DNA from: CADEDV01 sp964596345 | GTDB lineage: Bacteria; Bacteroidota; Bacteroidia; Chitinophagales; Chitinophagaceae | Assembly (NCBI GenBank): GCA_964596345.1 | Contig: CAZQSZ010000006.1 | Coordinates: 186,001 to 250,000 of the forward strand | Length of the DNA stretch: 64,000 nucleotides | Reading direction: 5' to 3' | Program-made: the position numbers and the translations under genes | The notes under the pieces: generated by a model | Told to the model about the DNA's origin: nothing | The model's database searches: none | Seen by the model: the letters and a program-made list of their open reading frames with translations, nothing else | Shown here: piece by piece, positions 51,610 to 59,653 of the stretch | Position numbering within the stretch: the stretch's first letter is position 1 | How the letters are laid out: the number at the start of each line of letters is the position of its first letter

Positions 51610-53019
51610 ATGTTACTCCGAAAACTGCTCCCTGTCTTTTTGTTATTCGCTGTGCTGCATACTACCGCACAGCCCGTCAAAAACCAGCCTACTTCCCGCA
51701 TTTTAAAAACGGCCAATACCCTGTTGCAGGCGCAGCAGTTTGAAGCAGCGGAGGAATATTTTTCTACGGCCCTGAAGAATGCAATAGCTGCGAAAAATTA
51801 TTACCACCAGGCACAGGCTTACGAGGGCCTGGGTACGGTATACGGTAAACTTAACCAGACCACGCAGGCGGTGGATGCTTACCAGCGTTCCATCAAATTA
51901 TACCGGGCCCTGGATATGGCCGTGATTGCCGATGTGGTGAATGGAATGCTGAAATCGGTGCAGGGTATCGGTGAAGTGTATGCCGGTGTGGAGATCGGTG
52001 CCAAAGGCGTTAAGCTGAGTGTGATCGATGTGAAGATGAGCCGCGATGGCGAGAATGATTTTACGCTGAAAATGGATACTTCCATCAACTCCGATGCAGC
52101 TGCTTTATCATACCAGAGTGAAAAAGAAACTCATGATGCCATTCGCATCCTGTATACTATTATCCGTACAAAATTCCAGGTGCCTGCGGCGAGAACACAT
52201 ATCGTTATCAGCAGCGGCCTGAAACAGGAACTGGATAAATACAATAAGGTGGAATATTTCGCCAATGTTATCCGGCCCAAAGAACTGGACCCGAAGATCA
52301 GGATCGGTTATATCACCGTGGACCAGGAAGCGGAATTGAGTTTTAAAGGCATCGTTCCTTCCATCAACCGGCTTACGGCTAACCAGATCGATGTGGGCAG
52401 TGGTAATACCAAAGGCGGGTATATCAGCAGTAACCGCAATTTTATCCCCGTTACTTTTCCCTTAGGCACCAAATCTTTTCAGCGACTGGTGGAAGAAAAA
52501 TTACCGGCCGGCAGTACAAAAATGGAAGACTACTTGCGTACCGCTGAAAAGATCATTATCGACAGCATCGGCAGAACGATCGTGTACCAGTTCCGGGATA
52601 AAACAGATTTCAAATCAAGAGACATGGTATATATCTCCGGCGGTATCGTGTGGTGTATTGCTTCGCTGATGCACCCGGACCAGATCCGGCAGAACCAGGT
52701 GGAACTGACGCCGCAGGATATTGCTGATTTCCGCAAGCTGGTGTACAGTGATTATGACAAACTGATCAAACCCGATCTTCGGGGAATGAGTTATTCGGAT
52801 CAACAGGCTTCGCAGGCCAATATCAACCGGGCGGTAAAGACCTATGACCAGAAAGCCTTGCTGGCCGGTACCATCTGGCTCGATGAAGTGGTGAAAGAGA
52901 TCAACAAGATCAATACAAATAAGAAATTCATTTTCCCGAGATATGCTTATGTAGGCTGGATCAGCGGGTATATCATGGATAAGATCAGCAAACAATACAC
53001 CGGGCTGGCGGCGAAGTAA
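51610..53019 (+). CDS. Exported TPR protein fused to a Ppx/GppA-like ASKHA domain
   Basis: A 469-aa protein with a signal peptide (MLLRKLLPVFLLFAVLHTTA). Residues about 30-105 form two TPR units (AQQFEAAEEYFSTALKNAIA; QAQAYEGLGTVYGKLNQTTQ). From residue 123 it resembles the exopolyphosphatase/GppA branch of the ASKHA fold: phosphate-1-like YAGVEIGAKGVKLSVIDV, phosphate-2-like NQIDVGSGNTKGGYI (from about 259), and an adenosine-like YISGGIVW (about 341). Cytoplasmic Ppx/GppA hydrolyse polyphosphate or pppGpp; an exported version with TPRs is unusual, and its ligand is unknown. The domain assignment is by motif pattern only. Confidence 0.65.
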   Translation: MLLRKLLPVFLLFAVLHTTAQPVKNQPTSRILKTANTLLQAQQFEAAEEYFSTALKNAIAAKNYYHQAQAYEGLGTVYGKLNQTTQAVDAYQRSIKLYRALDMAVIADVVNGMLKSVQGIGEVYAGVEIGAKGVKLSVIDVKMSRDGENDFTLKMDTSINSDAAALSYQSEKETHDAIRILYTIIRTKFQVPAARTHIVISSGLKQELDKYNKVEYFANVIRPKELDPKIRIGYITVDQEAELSFKGIVPSINRLTANQIDVGSGNTKGGYISSNRNFIPVTFPLGTKSFQRLVEEKLPAGSTKMEDYLRTAEKIIIDSIGRTIVYQFRDKTDFKSRDMVYISGGIVWCIASLMHPDQIRQNQVELTPQDIADFRKLVYSDYDKLIKPDLRGMSYSDQQASQANINRAVKTYDQKALLAGTIWLDEVVKEINKINTNKKFIFPRYAYVGWISGYIMDKISKQYTGLAAK

Positions 53020-53084
53020 TGAGTTATATAGAGAATTCCGTTATGCAATAAAATCCCATCCGGCATCCTGACAGAAATGGAATT

Positions 53085-53717
53085 ATGAATAAGCTCTTGG
53101 TTTTGCTTTTTTTGATTTTGTTGTCCAATTTGTGTTTCAGCCAGATTATAGGTGATTATTATATCGCTTTCCTTTCAGATAGTACACCAGAACGATACAG
53201 ATTAAAGTTTATCGATGATTCTACATTAGAATTATCTATTGAGCCGAGACATATGAGCGGACGCTTTTCTACGATTCTCAAATACTCAACTACTGATTCC
53301 ACAATTGAAGTCTTACCCAAAAATTTATCCAAAGCCGATAGCCTGCCGTTACTATTGCTCAGGCCTAATTATTTTATCAACCCTGCTATAAGCCTGAAAA
53401 AAATTACCGGCGGATTCATTGATTACAGGCAATCCGTCGTATATGTTAGGGAAAAGGATTTTGGTAAAGTACCCAACTTGGCTTTTTTTATTGACGGGAA
53501 AAGATATATACAAAAAGGGGTGGAAACTACTAGCTATGGCACAATTAAAAAAGCTATCAAACCCAAAAAGGCACTATCAAAAGCTTTAAAACGTATACAG
53601 AAAAATATTGACGATTATCATTTTGAAATTGTAAGGGGATTTAATGCTTACAAAAGATTTGGTATAAAATGGGTTTATGGTGTTATTGTTATTACCAAAA
53701 AAAACTCCAATAATTAA
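53085..53717 (+). CDS. Exported protein of unknown function with plug-like C-terminus
   Basis: The product has 210 aa with signal peptide MNKLLVLLFLILLSNLCFSQ. The first half is beta-rich and unrecognised. The end (FFIDGKRYIQKGV, then FNAYKRFGIKWVYGVIVITK) echoes the plug domain of TonB-dependent receptors, where an NGVI-x-I-x-TK motif closes the domain; the similarity is weak and no barrel follows. The gene is AT-rich and contains many AAA codons. Function is not assigned. Confidence 0.5.
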   Translation: MNKLLVLLFLILLSNLCFSQIIGDYYIAFLSDSTPERYRLKFIDDSTLELSIEPRHMSGRFSTILKYSTTDSTIEVLPKNLSKADSLPLLLLRPNYFINPAISLKKITGGFIDYRQSVVYVREKDFGKVPNLAFFIDGKRYIQKGVETTSYGTIKKAIKPKKALSKALKRIQKNIDDYHFEIVRGFNAYKRFGIKWVYGVIVITKKNSNN

Positions 53718-53734
53718 ACTGGCAACCACCTCTT

Positions 53735-54313
53735 TTATCCCTGCTTCCTTACATATTTCGTCAGTATCACGATCTGCTGTCCTTCAATTCTTCCTTCGAT
53801 CTGTTCGGTATTATCCGTCACCGTACGGATATTCCTGATCACGGTCCCCACTTTAGCATTCACCGTGGAGCCTTTTACATCCAATGATTTGGTGAGGACC
53901 ACCGTATCACCACTGTGCAATACGGCACCATAACAATCTTTATGCAGGTCCACCGAAGCATCATTTTCATGATCACCGGTGGCTTTGGCCCAGGCTAATT
54001 TTTCATCATCCAGGTAAAGCATGTCTAATTGCTCAGCCGCCCAGCTTTCATGGCGCAACCGGTTCAGCAACCGCCAAGCCATTACCTGCACGGGCACCAC
54101 TTCACTCCACATACTGGTTGTAAGGCATTGCCAGTGTTGACTATCGAGCTCTTCTTTCTTTTCTATCTGAGCCAAACATTTAGGGCAAACAAGAACAGCA
54201 TCTTCCATATTCCCGGTAGCCGGCGGCACTTCATATATTTTCAGATTTTCAGTTGCTTCACACAACTCGCATTTGTTACCGCTCCGCTTTGCCAGTAATT
54301 CATCCTGTTTCAT
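53735..54313 (-). CDS. PhnA domain-containing zinc-ribbon protein
   Basis: The product has 192 aa. The N-terminal zinc ribbon has two Cys pairs, CELC and CPKC, about 28 residues apart. The C-terminal PhnA domain reads DCYGAVLHSGDTVVLTKSLD, VKGSTVNAKVGTVIRNIR and IEGQQIVILTKYVRKQ. Despite its name the PhnA family is not proven to act in phosphonate breakdown. The central part (about 60-125) is an extra helical region compared with the short E. coli protein of about 110 aa. Confidence 0.85.
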   Translation of the reverse strand: MKQDELLAKRSGNKCELCEATENLKIYEVPPATGNMEDAVLVCPKCLAQIEKKEELDSQHWQCLTTSMWSEVVPVQVMAWRLLNRLRHESWAAEQLDMLYLDDEKLAWAKATGDHENDASVDLHKDCYGAVLHSGDTVVLTKSLDVKGSTVNAKVGTVIRNIRTVTDNTEQIEGRIEGQQIVILTKYVRKQG

Positions 54314-54617
54314 ACTACTATTTTTTACCCCTCTGAACTACGTTCCCAACCTGTGGTTGCCCCTCAAGGGGAGAGTCTGGTTGTTTAAAATTGAAAATAA
54401 AAATTGCGATGAAAAGTCAACGCCTTTAAAATTGGCGGCGAATGTAACTAAATAAAACGGATAAATACCTGATGTAATACTGCACGGGTTGAATTCACAA
54501 GACGCAGCGTTTTGTCATTCCGACGAAGGAGGAATCTATAGTAAAGCTTTTTTTGCCAGGTGCCTCTTACCCGGCAAGACAAAAGAAGTTGCACGACTCA
54601 AGACTATTGACTAACGA
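54314..54617. other. 304-bp gap with repeat-derived sequence, no gene supported
   Basis: The gap holds a CCCCTCAAGGGG element (54358-54377), a GTCATTCCGACGAAGGAGGA stretch followed by ATCTATAG (54513-54540), and a GACTAACGACTACCGACTC quasi-repeat (54595-54630) that runs into the end of the aldehyde dehydrogenase gene. From memory the second resembles a common intergenic repeat of this phylum. No open frame, RNA gene or terminator with a T-run is convincing. Confidence 0.5.
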
Positions 54618-56093
54618 CTACCGACTCAACTCCCCGTTCACTGTTCGCCAGATGCCCAGCGGGTTCTCCTCCTTCAGTTCATCGGGCAATAATTCATTGC
54701 TCCAGTTCTGAAAAGCAATCGGTCTTGCAAAACGTTTCATGCCATCGGCACCCACGGAAGTAAACCTTGCATCGGTAGTGGCAGGGAAAGGTCCGCCGTG
54801 CTGCATACTCAGGCAAACCTCCACTCCTGTTGGTACACTGTTCAAAATAAAACGGCCACAGATATTTTTTACCGCTTCCACCAGGTTGTCATGAATGCGG
54901 AGATCATTGGGCGTTGCCATCAGGGTGGCAGTTAATTGTCCTTCTAAGGCAGTGGCCACCTGCAGCATCTCTTTCATATCCTTACAGCCGATGACCAGCG
55001 AGTAAGGACCGAATACTTCCTGGTGCAGCAGCGGGTTGTTTAAAAATGTTTTCCCGGTTGCAGCAGCAATGGTAGGGCTGCCCTGGTTGAGGGCCGGTTT
55101 GGTAGCACTGTAAGCAACCAACTCCACACCCTCCTGTTTCAACGCTTCATCTTTTTTCTTCCGGTAATTTTTAAATATACCGGGATGCAACATGGTGCCG
55201 GGAGCGATTTTGCTGATCTCCGTTCCCAATGTTGTTTTGAAGGTTTCTAATTCTTTCCCTTCAAGTCCGATGATAAGACCGGGATTGGTGCAAAACTGTC
55301 CAACACCCAACGTGATCGAACCGGCATACATTATTGCCGTTTCCGCCGCGGCTGTTTTCATTTTCTCTGGTAACAGGAACACCGGATTGATGCTGCTCAT
55401 TTCCGCAAAAACAGGAATAGGTTCTTTGCGTTGGTTGGCCCAGTCGAATAATTGTTTGCCTCCGGTATAAGAACCGGTAAACCCAACAGCTTTGGTATGT
55501 TGATGTGTGACCAATGCTTTGCCCACTTCAAACGATGCACCGTGAATATGTGTGAAAACCCCTTCCGGCATAGCACAGGCTTTTGCTGCTTTTAAAATAG
55601 CAGAAGCTACCAGTTCACTGGTTTGTGCATGTGCAGGATGTGCTTTTACAATCACAGGACACCCGGCTGCCAGGGCAGTGGCTGTATCGCCACCGGCGGT
55701 TGAATACGCAAAAGGAAAATTAGCAGCTCCAAAAACAACAACAGGTCCCAGCGGCACTAACATTTTTCGTATATCCGGCTTCGGCGGATTTTTATCCGGT
55801 ATGGCCGTATCAATTCTTGCTTCCAGCCAATCGCCTTTTTCACAGGCATCAGCATAAGAAGTTAATTGAAACATTGTCCTGGCTCTTTCACCCCGCAGTC
55901 TTGCTTCGGGTAAATTCGTTTCTTCCCCGGCGATCTTTAGTAATTCATCTCCCAGGTTTTCAATTTCTTTAGCAATGGCTCGCAGGAAAGCAGCTCTTTG
56001 TTTCAGTGAACATTTCCTGTACACATGAAACGCTTTCCATGCCTGCTGCATCGCATTGTTGATTTCTTCGGGTGCATGGTCTTTATACGTCAT
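54618..56093 (-). CDS. Alpha-ketoglutaric semialdehyde dehydrogenase (2,5-dioxovalerate dehydrogenase)
   Basis: A 491-aa aldehyde dehydrogenase. Features of the KGSADH branch: PLGPVVVFGAANFPFAYSTA, the NAD-site region VIVKAHPAHAQTSELV, Glu in VFAEMSSINPVF, and catalytic Cys268 in GVGQFCTNPGL. C-terminal SMQHGGPFPATTDARFTSVG is typical of this subgroup. It oxidises 2-oxoglutarate semialdehyde to 2-oxoglutarate, the last step of hydroxyproline (and some sugar acid) breakdown. The DapA-type deaminase gene lies 111 bp upstream on the same strand. The final residues ELSR are encoded by a quasi-repeat. Confidence 0.88.
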   Translation of the reverse strand: MTYKDHAPEEINNAMQQAWKAFHVYRKCSLKQRAAFLRAIAKEIENLGDELLKIAGEETNLPEARLRGERARTMFQLTSYADACEKGDWLEARIDTAIPDKNPPKPDIRKMLVPLGPVVVFGAANFPFAYSTAGGDTATALAAGCPVIVKAHPAHAQTSELVASAILKAAKACAMPEGVFTHIHGASFEVGKALVTHQHTKAVGFTGSYTGGKQLFDWANQRKEPIPVFAEMSSINPVFLLPEKMKTAAAETAIMYAGSITLGVGQFCTNPGLIIGLEGKELETFKTTLGTEISKIAPGTMLHPGIFKNYRKKKDEALKQEGVELVAYSATKPALNQGSPTIAAATGKTFLNNPLLHQEVFGPYSLVIGCKDMKEMLQVATALEGQLTATLMATPNDLRIHDNLVEAVKNICGRFILNSVPTGVEVCLSMQHGGPFPATTDARFTSVGADGMKRFARPIAFQNWSNELLPDELKEENPLGIWRTVNGELSR

Positions 56094-56112
56094 AATCCAT
56101 TTCTTTTATTTT

Positions 56113-56195
56113 ACTATGTGCTTCTATGTTTCTATTGTGCCTATGTGGTAAAGTTCACCACATAGAATCATAGGCACATAGTTACACATAGCTGT
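56113..56195. repeat. CTATGTG quasi-repeat forming two alternative hairpins
   Basis: The gap between the DapA-like and KGSADH genes contains repeated CTATGTG/CACATAG units. CTATGTGGT (56141-56149) pairs with ACCACATAG (56157-56165). Alternatively GTGCCTATG (56137-56145) pairs with CATAGGCAC (56169-56177). Both stems are perfect 9-mers and are mutually exclusive. Confidence 0.6.
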
Positions 56196-56204
56196 GGACA
56201 AAAA

Positions 56205-57107
56205 TCAGGCATTAAGCTTCGGCCGCTTTGCGATACCGTCGTTGATCACTTTTAAAATTCGCTCTCTTTCCGCACCCTCCAGTATTAATCTTGGGGCCCT
56301 GACATATTCACTGCCGATACCGGCCTGCATTTCTGCCAGTTTGATATACTGCACCAATTTGGGATGAATATCCAGTTCGAGCAAGGGCATGAACCACCGG
56401 TAAATGTTGGTAGCTTCAGCGATCTTACCGGCTTTCACCAATTCATAGATCATCACCGTTTCTTTCGGGAAAGCACAAACCAATCCTGCCACCCAGCCAT
56501 CCGCACCCAGGCATAATTCTTCCATCGCCAGCGTATCCACCCCGCATAAAATTTTATAACGGTCACCAAACCGGTTGATCAGTCTTGTTACATTGGTTAC
56601 ATCCCGGGTGGATTCTTTGATGGCTGTAATATTTTTACAAACCCGCAGTTCATCAAACATATCCAGGGTTACTTCAATTTTATAATCCACGGGATTATTA
56701 TAGATCATCACCGGCAGGTCGGTACTGTCAGCGATCGTTTTAAAATAGGTCACCGTTTCCCGGTCATCTGCTTTGTAGCGCATAGGTGGTAATAGCATCA
56801 GCCCGGCTGCACCCCAGGCTTTGGCTAATGCTGCCTGTTCCAGTGCCACCCTGGTACTGCCTTCGGCAATATTCAGCACCACGGGCAGTTTACCATTGAG
56901 TTTTTCTATTGCAAATTTTACCAGCTTTTCCTTTTCTTCTGTAGTTAATACACTGGCCTCGCCCAACGTGCCGCCCAATATCACACCATGGATGCCCGCC
57001 GCCACCTGTGCCTGCAGGTTTTTTTCAAACAAGGGCAGATCGAGTTCATCGTTGTTGGTAAACTTAGTAGTAAGAGCCGGGAAAACGCCTTTCCATTCAA
57101 ATGACAT
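56205..57107 (-). CDS. Dihydrodipicolinate synthase family protein, probable 1-pyrroline-4-hydroxy-2-carboxylate deaminase
   Basis: A 300-aa class I aldolase-fold enzyme. The Schiff-base Lys is Lys164 in NITAIKESTRDV and the conserved Tyr is Tyr136 in PVMIYNNPVDY; the substrate loop GGTLGEASVLTTEEK replaces the usual GTTGE, indicating a DapA relative rather than DapA itself. In the hydroxyproline pathway such a protein deaminates pyrroline-4-hydroxy-2-carboxylate to 2-oxoglutarate semialdehyde. The adjacent KGSADH gene supports that role; the assignment is contextual. Confidence 0.83.
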   Translation of the reverse strand: MSFEWKGVFPALTTKFTNNDELDLPLFEKNLQAQVAAGIHGVILGGTLGEASVLTTEEKEKLVKFAIEKLNGKLPVVLNIAEGSTRVALEQAALAKAWGAAGLMLLPPMRYKADDRETVTYFKTIADSTDLPVMIYNNPVDYKIEVTLDMFDELRVCKNITAIKESTRDVTNVTRLINRFGDRYKILCGVDTLAMEELCLGADGWVAGLVCAFPKETVMIYELVKAGKIAEATNIYRWFMPLLELDIHPKLVQYIKLAEMQAGIGSEYVRAPRLILEGAERERILKVINDGIAKRPKLNA

Positions 57108-57141
57108 GTGGGTTGTTTTAGGAAAACGAATTTAGCAGAAA

Positions 57142-58068
57142 ATGGGCAGTATTAATTTTATAAATTTAGGGATGCGTACAGGTGAAGCGACACTTACTGT
57201 AAAACTTCAATACAAACATTTTGAAACGGGAGAATTTGAGCAGGAACAAAAAAGAACCTATGCTCAAACCATTTCGCTTATTGAAAACTTCCCCTGGGAG
57301 AAAGAGAGAGATAAGATAAACATCGACCTTACCTGCTCATCCATTACTGTGCAAAATGATACTAATAGTTTTCTAAAGCTATCATTATATTACAACCAGA
57401 AATTTGTTTTATACTTTTTTGATGGGGAAACACTGTACAGCAAAAGCTTATTAAGCTTTTCCGAATCATTCCCTTTATTGCAGGACTATTTCCAAACCTG
57501 CACAGTTGACCTTTCTGTCTTCAGGCGTGAAAACACCATGCTGAAAAATGTAAAGAGACATTTTATTAGTAACGACTTTATTTACAAAATCGAGCCCGGA
57601 AATTTCCTAACCTATACCGATTTCATGACGAGGCTCTTCTTAACAGGGTACCTGTTCCTGATTTCATTTGCCATTTACAAACATCTTTCAACCAATCCAT
57701 CCACTGCAGCACTGATTATATTGATTCTTGCTTTCCCGTTACTGGGTGGGATGAATTTATTGCTTGTATTCAATTACTATAAAAACGCAAAAGGAAAGCT
57801 GCTTATTCTTTCAAAGGGTTCAACCACTTTTACCTATGGAGCTACCGGGGCAGCTACTACCTATAAAAAGCAGGATATAGAAGAAGTGGTCATTGAAAAA
57901 AATACAGCCCGTAAGTGTCCCTGGGGAGATTTCACAATGACTCTGATCTATTTGAACGATGGAACAGTTCTCAAAATCCCCAGCATTATGTTACCCGGCA
58001 ATGATATTGCCGAAAAACTGCCAGGCATACCTGTAAGTACACAACAAACTTTTATTCCGACTTATTAA
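57142..58068 (+). CDS. Membrane protein with PH-like C-terminal domain, unknown function
   Basis: The product has 308 aa. The first 160 residues are soluble with beta strands, two membrane helices follow (about 167-185 and 193-213), and the C-terminal part (KGKLLILSKGSTTFTYGATG, then YKKQDIEEVVIEKNTARKCP and LIYLNDGTVLKIPSIMLPG) resembles a bacterial PH-like domain. The start is uncertain: ATG 57142 or ATG 57172, the latter directly after a -7-like TAAATTTA. It is divergent from the DapA-like gene, and its composition is AT-rich. Confidence 0.6.
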   Translation: MGSINFINLGMRTGEATLTVKLQYKHFETGEFEQEQKRTYAQTISLIENFPWEKERDKINIDLTCSSITVQNDTNSFLKLSLYYNQKFVLYFFDGETLYSKSLLSFSESFPLLQDYFQTCTVDLSVFRRENTMLKNVKRHFISNDFIYKIEPGNFLTYTDFMTRLFLTGYLFLISFAIYKHLSTNPSTAALIILILAFPLLGGMNLLLVFNYYKNAKGKLLILSKGSTTFTYGATGAATTYKKQDIEEVVIEKNTARKCPWGDFTMTLIYLNDGTVLKIPSIMLPGNDIAEKLPGIPVSTQQTFIPTY

Positions 58069-58350
58069 CCTATCTCCTTAATAATTCCGTAACCCCTTCT
58101 TCGCAGCCGTGCGTGGCAAAGCCGACCCGATGTTAAATGATACATTTTTGTAATCCCGGGTTCACCGCCCAACCAGCAGAATTCTGTAAATTTAGGTATG
58201 CCTGTCAAATGACTAACAAGCGAATAAATTGAATTAATAATGCCGGGGCCACGACTGACACACAAGGTAAACCGTGAGACCCGGCTGCGAAAAAGTTACA
58301 TGCCACTTTATGTAAACACTTTACGACTTGCATCAGGTTGAAAAAAACAT

Positions 58351-59043
58351 ATGACCAAAGCTGCTTTAGTTTCAACATTTTTTGTTTTAGTCTTTTATTC
58401 TTGTAAAGTGACAGAGAAAGATATTATCGGGCATTATAAGCTTGACAAATTTCCTAAGACAACGCTTACTATCAATTCGGACAAAACGTTTGAGTTTTCT
58501 AAAAACAATAGAAATCCCTACTTGCACCCGTTTGATCATCCAGACGAATATTATGCTGACACAAAAGGCAAATGGCAGATGGTTGACAAAAAGACTATTT
58601 CGCTGACGAGCCAAAGCGACACCCTGATTTTTCCACTTGCTTCAGTACAGGCAAATCCGGCAAGAGACAACAAATGGTCTTACTTCACATTTTACGACAC
58701 CTACGGTGACACCGTAAAAGTATTATATGTTCAATATGATGACAGCACCATTTCAGCAGCCATGCATCGTTCAATGAATTACTTCACTGAAGACATGACC
58801 AAACGAGACACACTGGAATTTCATTTCTATGGTTATCGCCCCTTCACATTCATCAATGAACAGACAACAAACCAAGATTACAGAATCACTCTAAAGCCGG
58901 CTTTTCAACCAAACTTTTTTCAAACGGCTGAGTTCAGAATAAAAAGAAATCAACTCCTGGACATAAAGCGAAAAGGCAAGTTTAGAAATACGAAAAAACC
59001 AGATATCCCGGGTCCTTCACCTCAATCAGAAAAAAAATTATAG
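58351..59043 (+). CDS. Lipoprotein of unknown function
   Basis: The product has 230 aa; signal MTKAALVSTFFVLVFYSC gives a lipobox Cys. The following DIIGHYKLDKFPKTTLTINS, DKTFEFSKNN and KGKWQMVDKKTISLTS fit a small lipocalin-like or calycin-like beta barrel seen in many Bacteroidota lipoproteins. The C-terminal PGPSPQSEKKL is encoded by a repeat copied at 59573-59639. The 282-bp gap upstream (58069-58350) shows no gene that I can support. Function unknown. Confidence 0.6.
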   Translation: MTKAALVSTFFVLVFYSCKVTEKDIIGHYKLDKFPKTTLTINSDKTFEFSKNNRNPYLHPFDHPDEYYADTKGKWQMVDKKTISLTSQSDTLIFPLASVQANPARDNKWSYFTFYDTYGDTVKVLYVQYDDSTISAAMHRSMNYFTEDMTKRDTLEFHFYGYRPFTFINEQTTNQDYRITLKPAFQPNFFQTAEFRIKRNQLLDIKRKGKFRNTKKPDIPGPSPQSEKKL

Positions 59044-59060
59044 GGTTGTTCCGATATTTA
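59004..59060. repeat. Direct repeat, copy 1
   Basis: TATCCCGGGTCCTTCACCTC, then AATCAGAAAA and AGGGTTG up to CGATATTTA. It shares a 16-nt identical core (CACCTCAATCAGAAAA, 59018-59033) and the flanking order TATCCCG...AGGGTTG...CGATATT with copy 2 at 59573-59639. Confidence 0.6.
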
Positions 59061-59124
59061 TTCGGAAGACCAAGAAAAAGGGGAATAAAGGAAAATACTA
59101 TCTTTAAGTAAACCATCTGTCCTA

Positions 59125-59535
59125 ATGCGATATCATTTCTTTATCCCAATGCTTTTAATTTCGATGTACTCTTTCAGCCAAAAGGAGGGAAATTCGAAGA
59201 TCATTATTAAGTTAGCAGATACAGCTGGAATTTACAACAAGGTGAAATATGCTTTAGTAAATTCCGAGTTTATAGTAAAAGATAATGGCAACAGAGATAC
59301 ACTTACGACTTATACGCAGGAGTATTCTGGTATATTTTGTAAGGCAACTGCAATAATTGAAGGCAGCACTATTACATTATCAGGTGTTTATGGATTAAAA
59401 CGCTTAGACGAATTTGGATACTCCGGCAATCCCAAAAAATACCAGGATATAATTTATTATAAAGGCAGTCAGAGCTGGAAACTGCTTAGGTATGTTGCGT
59501 CATTAATTGGTGGAGAGATTTCATTTAGTCAATAG
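59125..59535 (+). CDS. Small exported protein of unknown function
   Basis: The product has 136 aa with signal peptide MRYHFFIPMLLISMYSFSQ. The body is beta-rich (NSKIIIKLADTAGIYNKVKY; CKATAIIEGSTITLSGVYGL) without Cys pairs or a known domain. A -7-like TATCTTTA is at 59099-59106, 18 bp before the ATG. The gene lies between two copies of a direct repeat (59004-59060, 59573-59639), as if it were a cassette. Confidence 0.6.
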   Translation: MRYHFFIPMLLISMYSFSQKEGNSKIIIKLADTAGIYNKVKYALVNSEFIVKDNGNRDTLTTYTQEYSGIFCKATAIIEGSTITLSGVYGLKRLDEFGYSGNPKKYQDIIYYKGSQSWKLLRYVASLIGGEISFSQ

Positions 59536-59572
59536 GAATTGGTTACGGCAAAAGGAATACTAAGTTTACAAC

Positions 59573-59639
59573 TATCCCGAGTCTTCCACCTCAATCAGAA
59601 AATTAAAAACTAAAGGGTTGCTATGGTTAGACGATATTA
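59573..59639. repeat. Direct repeat, copy 2
   Basis: TATCCCGAGTCTTCCACCTC followed by AATCAGAAAA, AGGGTTG and CGATATTA. The 16-nt core is identical to copy 1 and starts at 59587. It is non-coding, between the small exported protein gene and the sugar porter gene. Confidence 0.6.
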
Positions 59640-59653
59640 AAAACCTCCCCCTC

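Noticed and set aside
58065..58265. Minus-strand open frame of 66 codons in the gap after the PH-like membrane protein gene
   Set aside because: No signal peptide, domain or plausible promoter; the composition is that of non-coding DNA, and it overlaps the end of the preceding gene.
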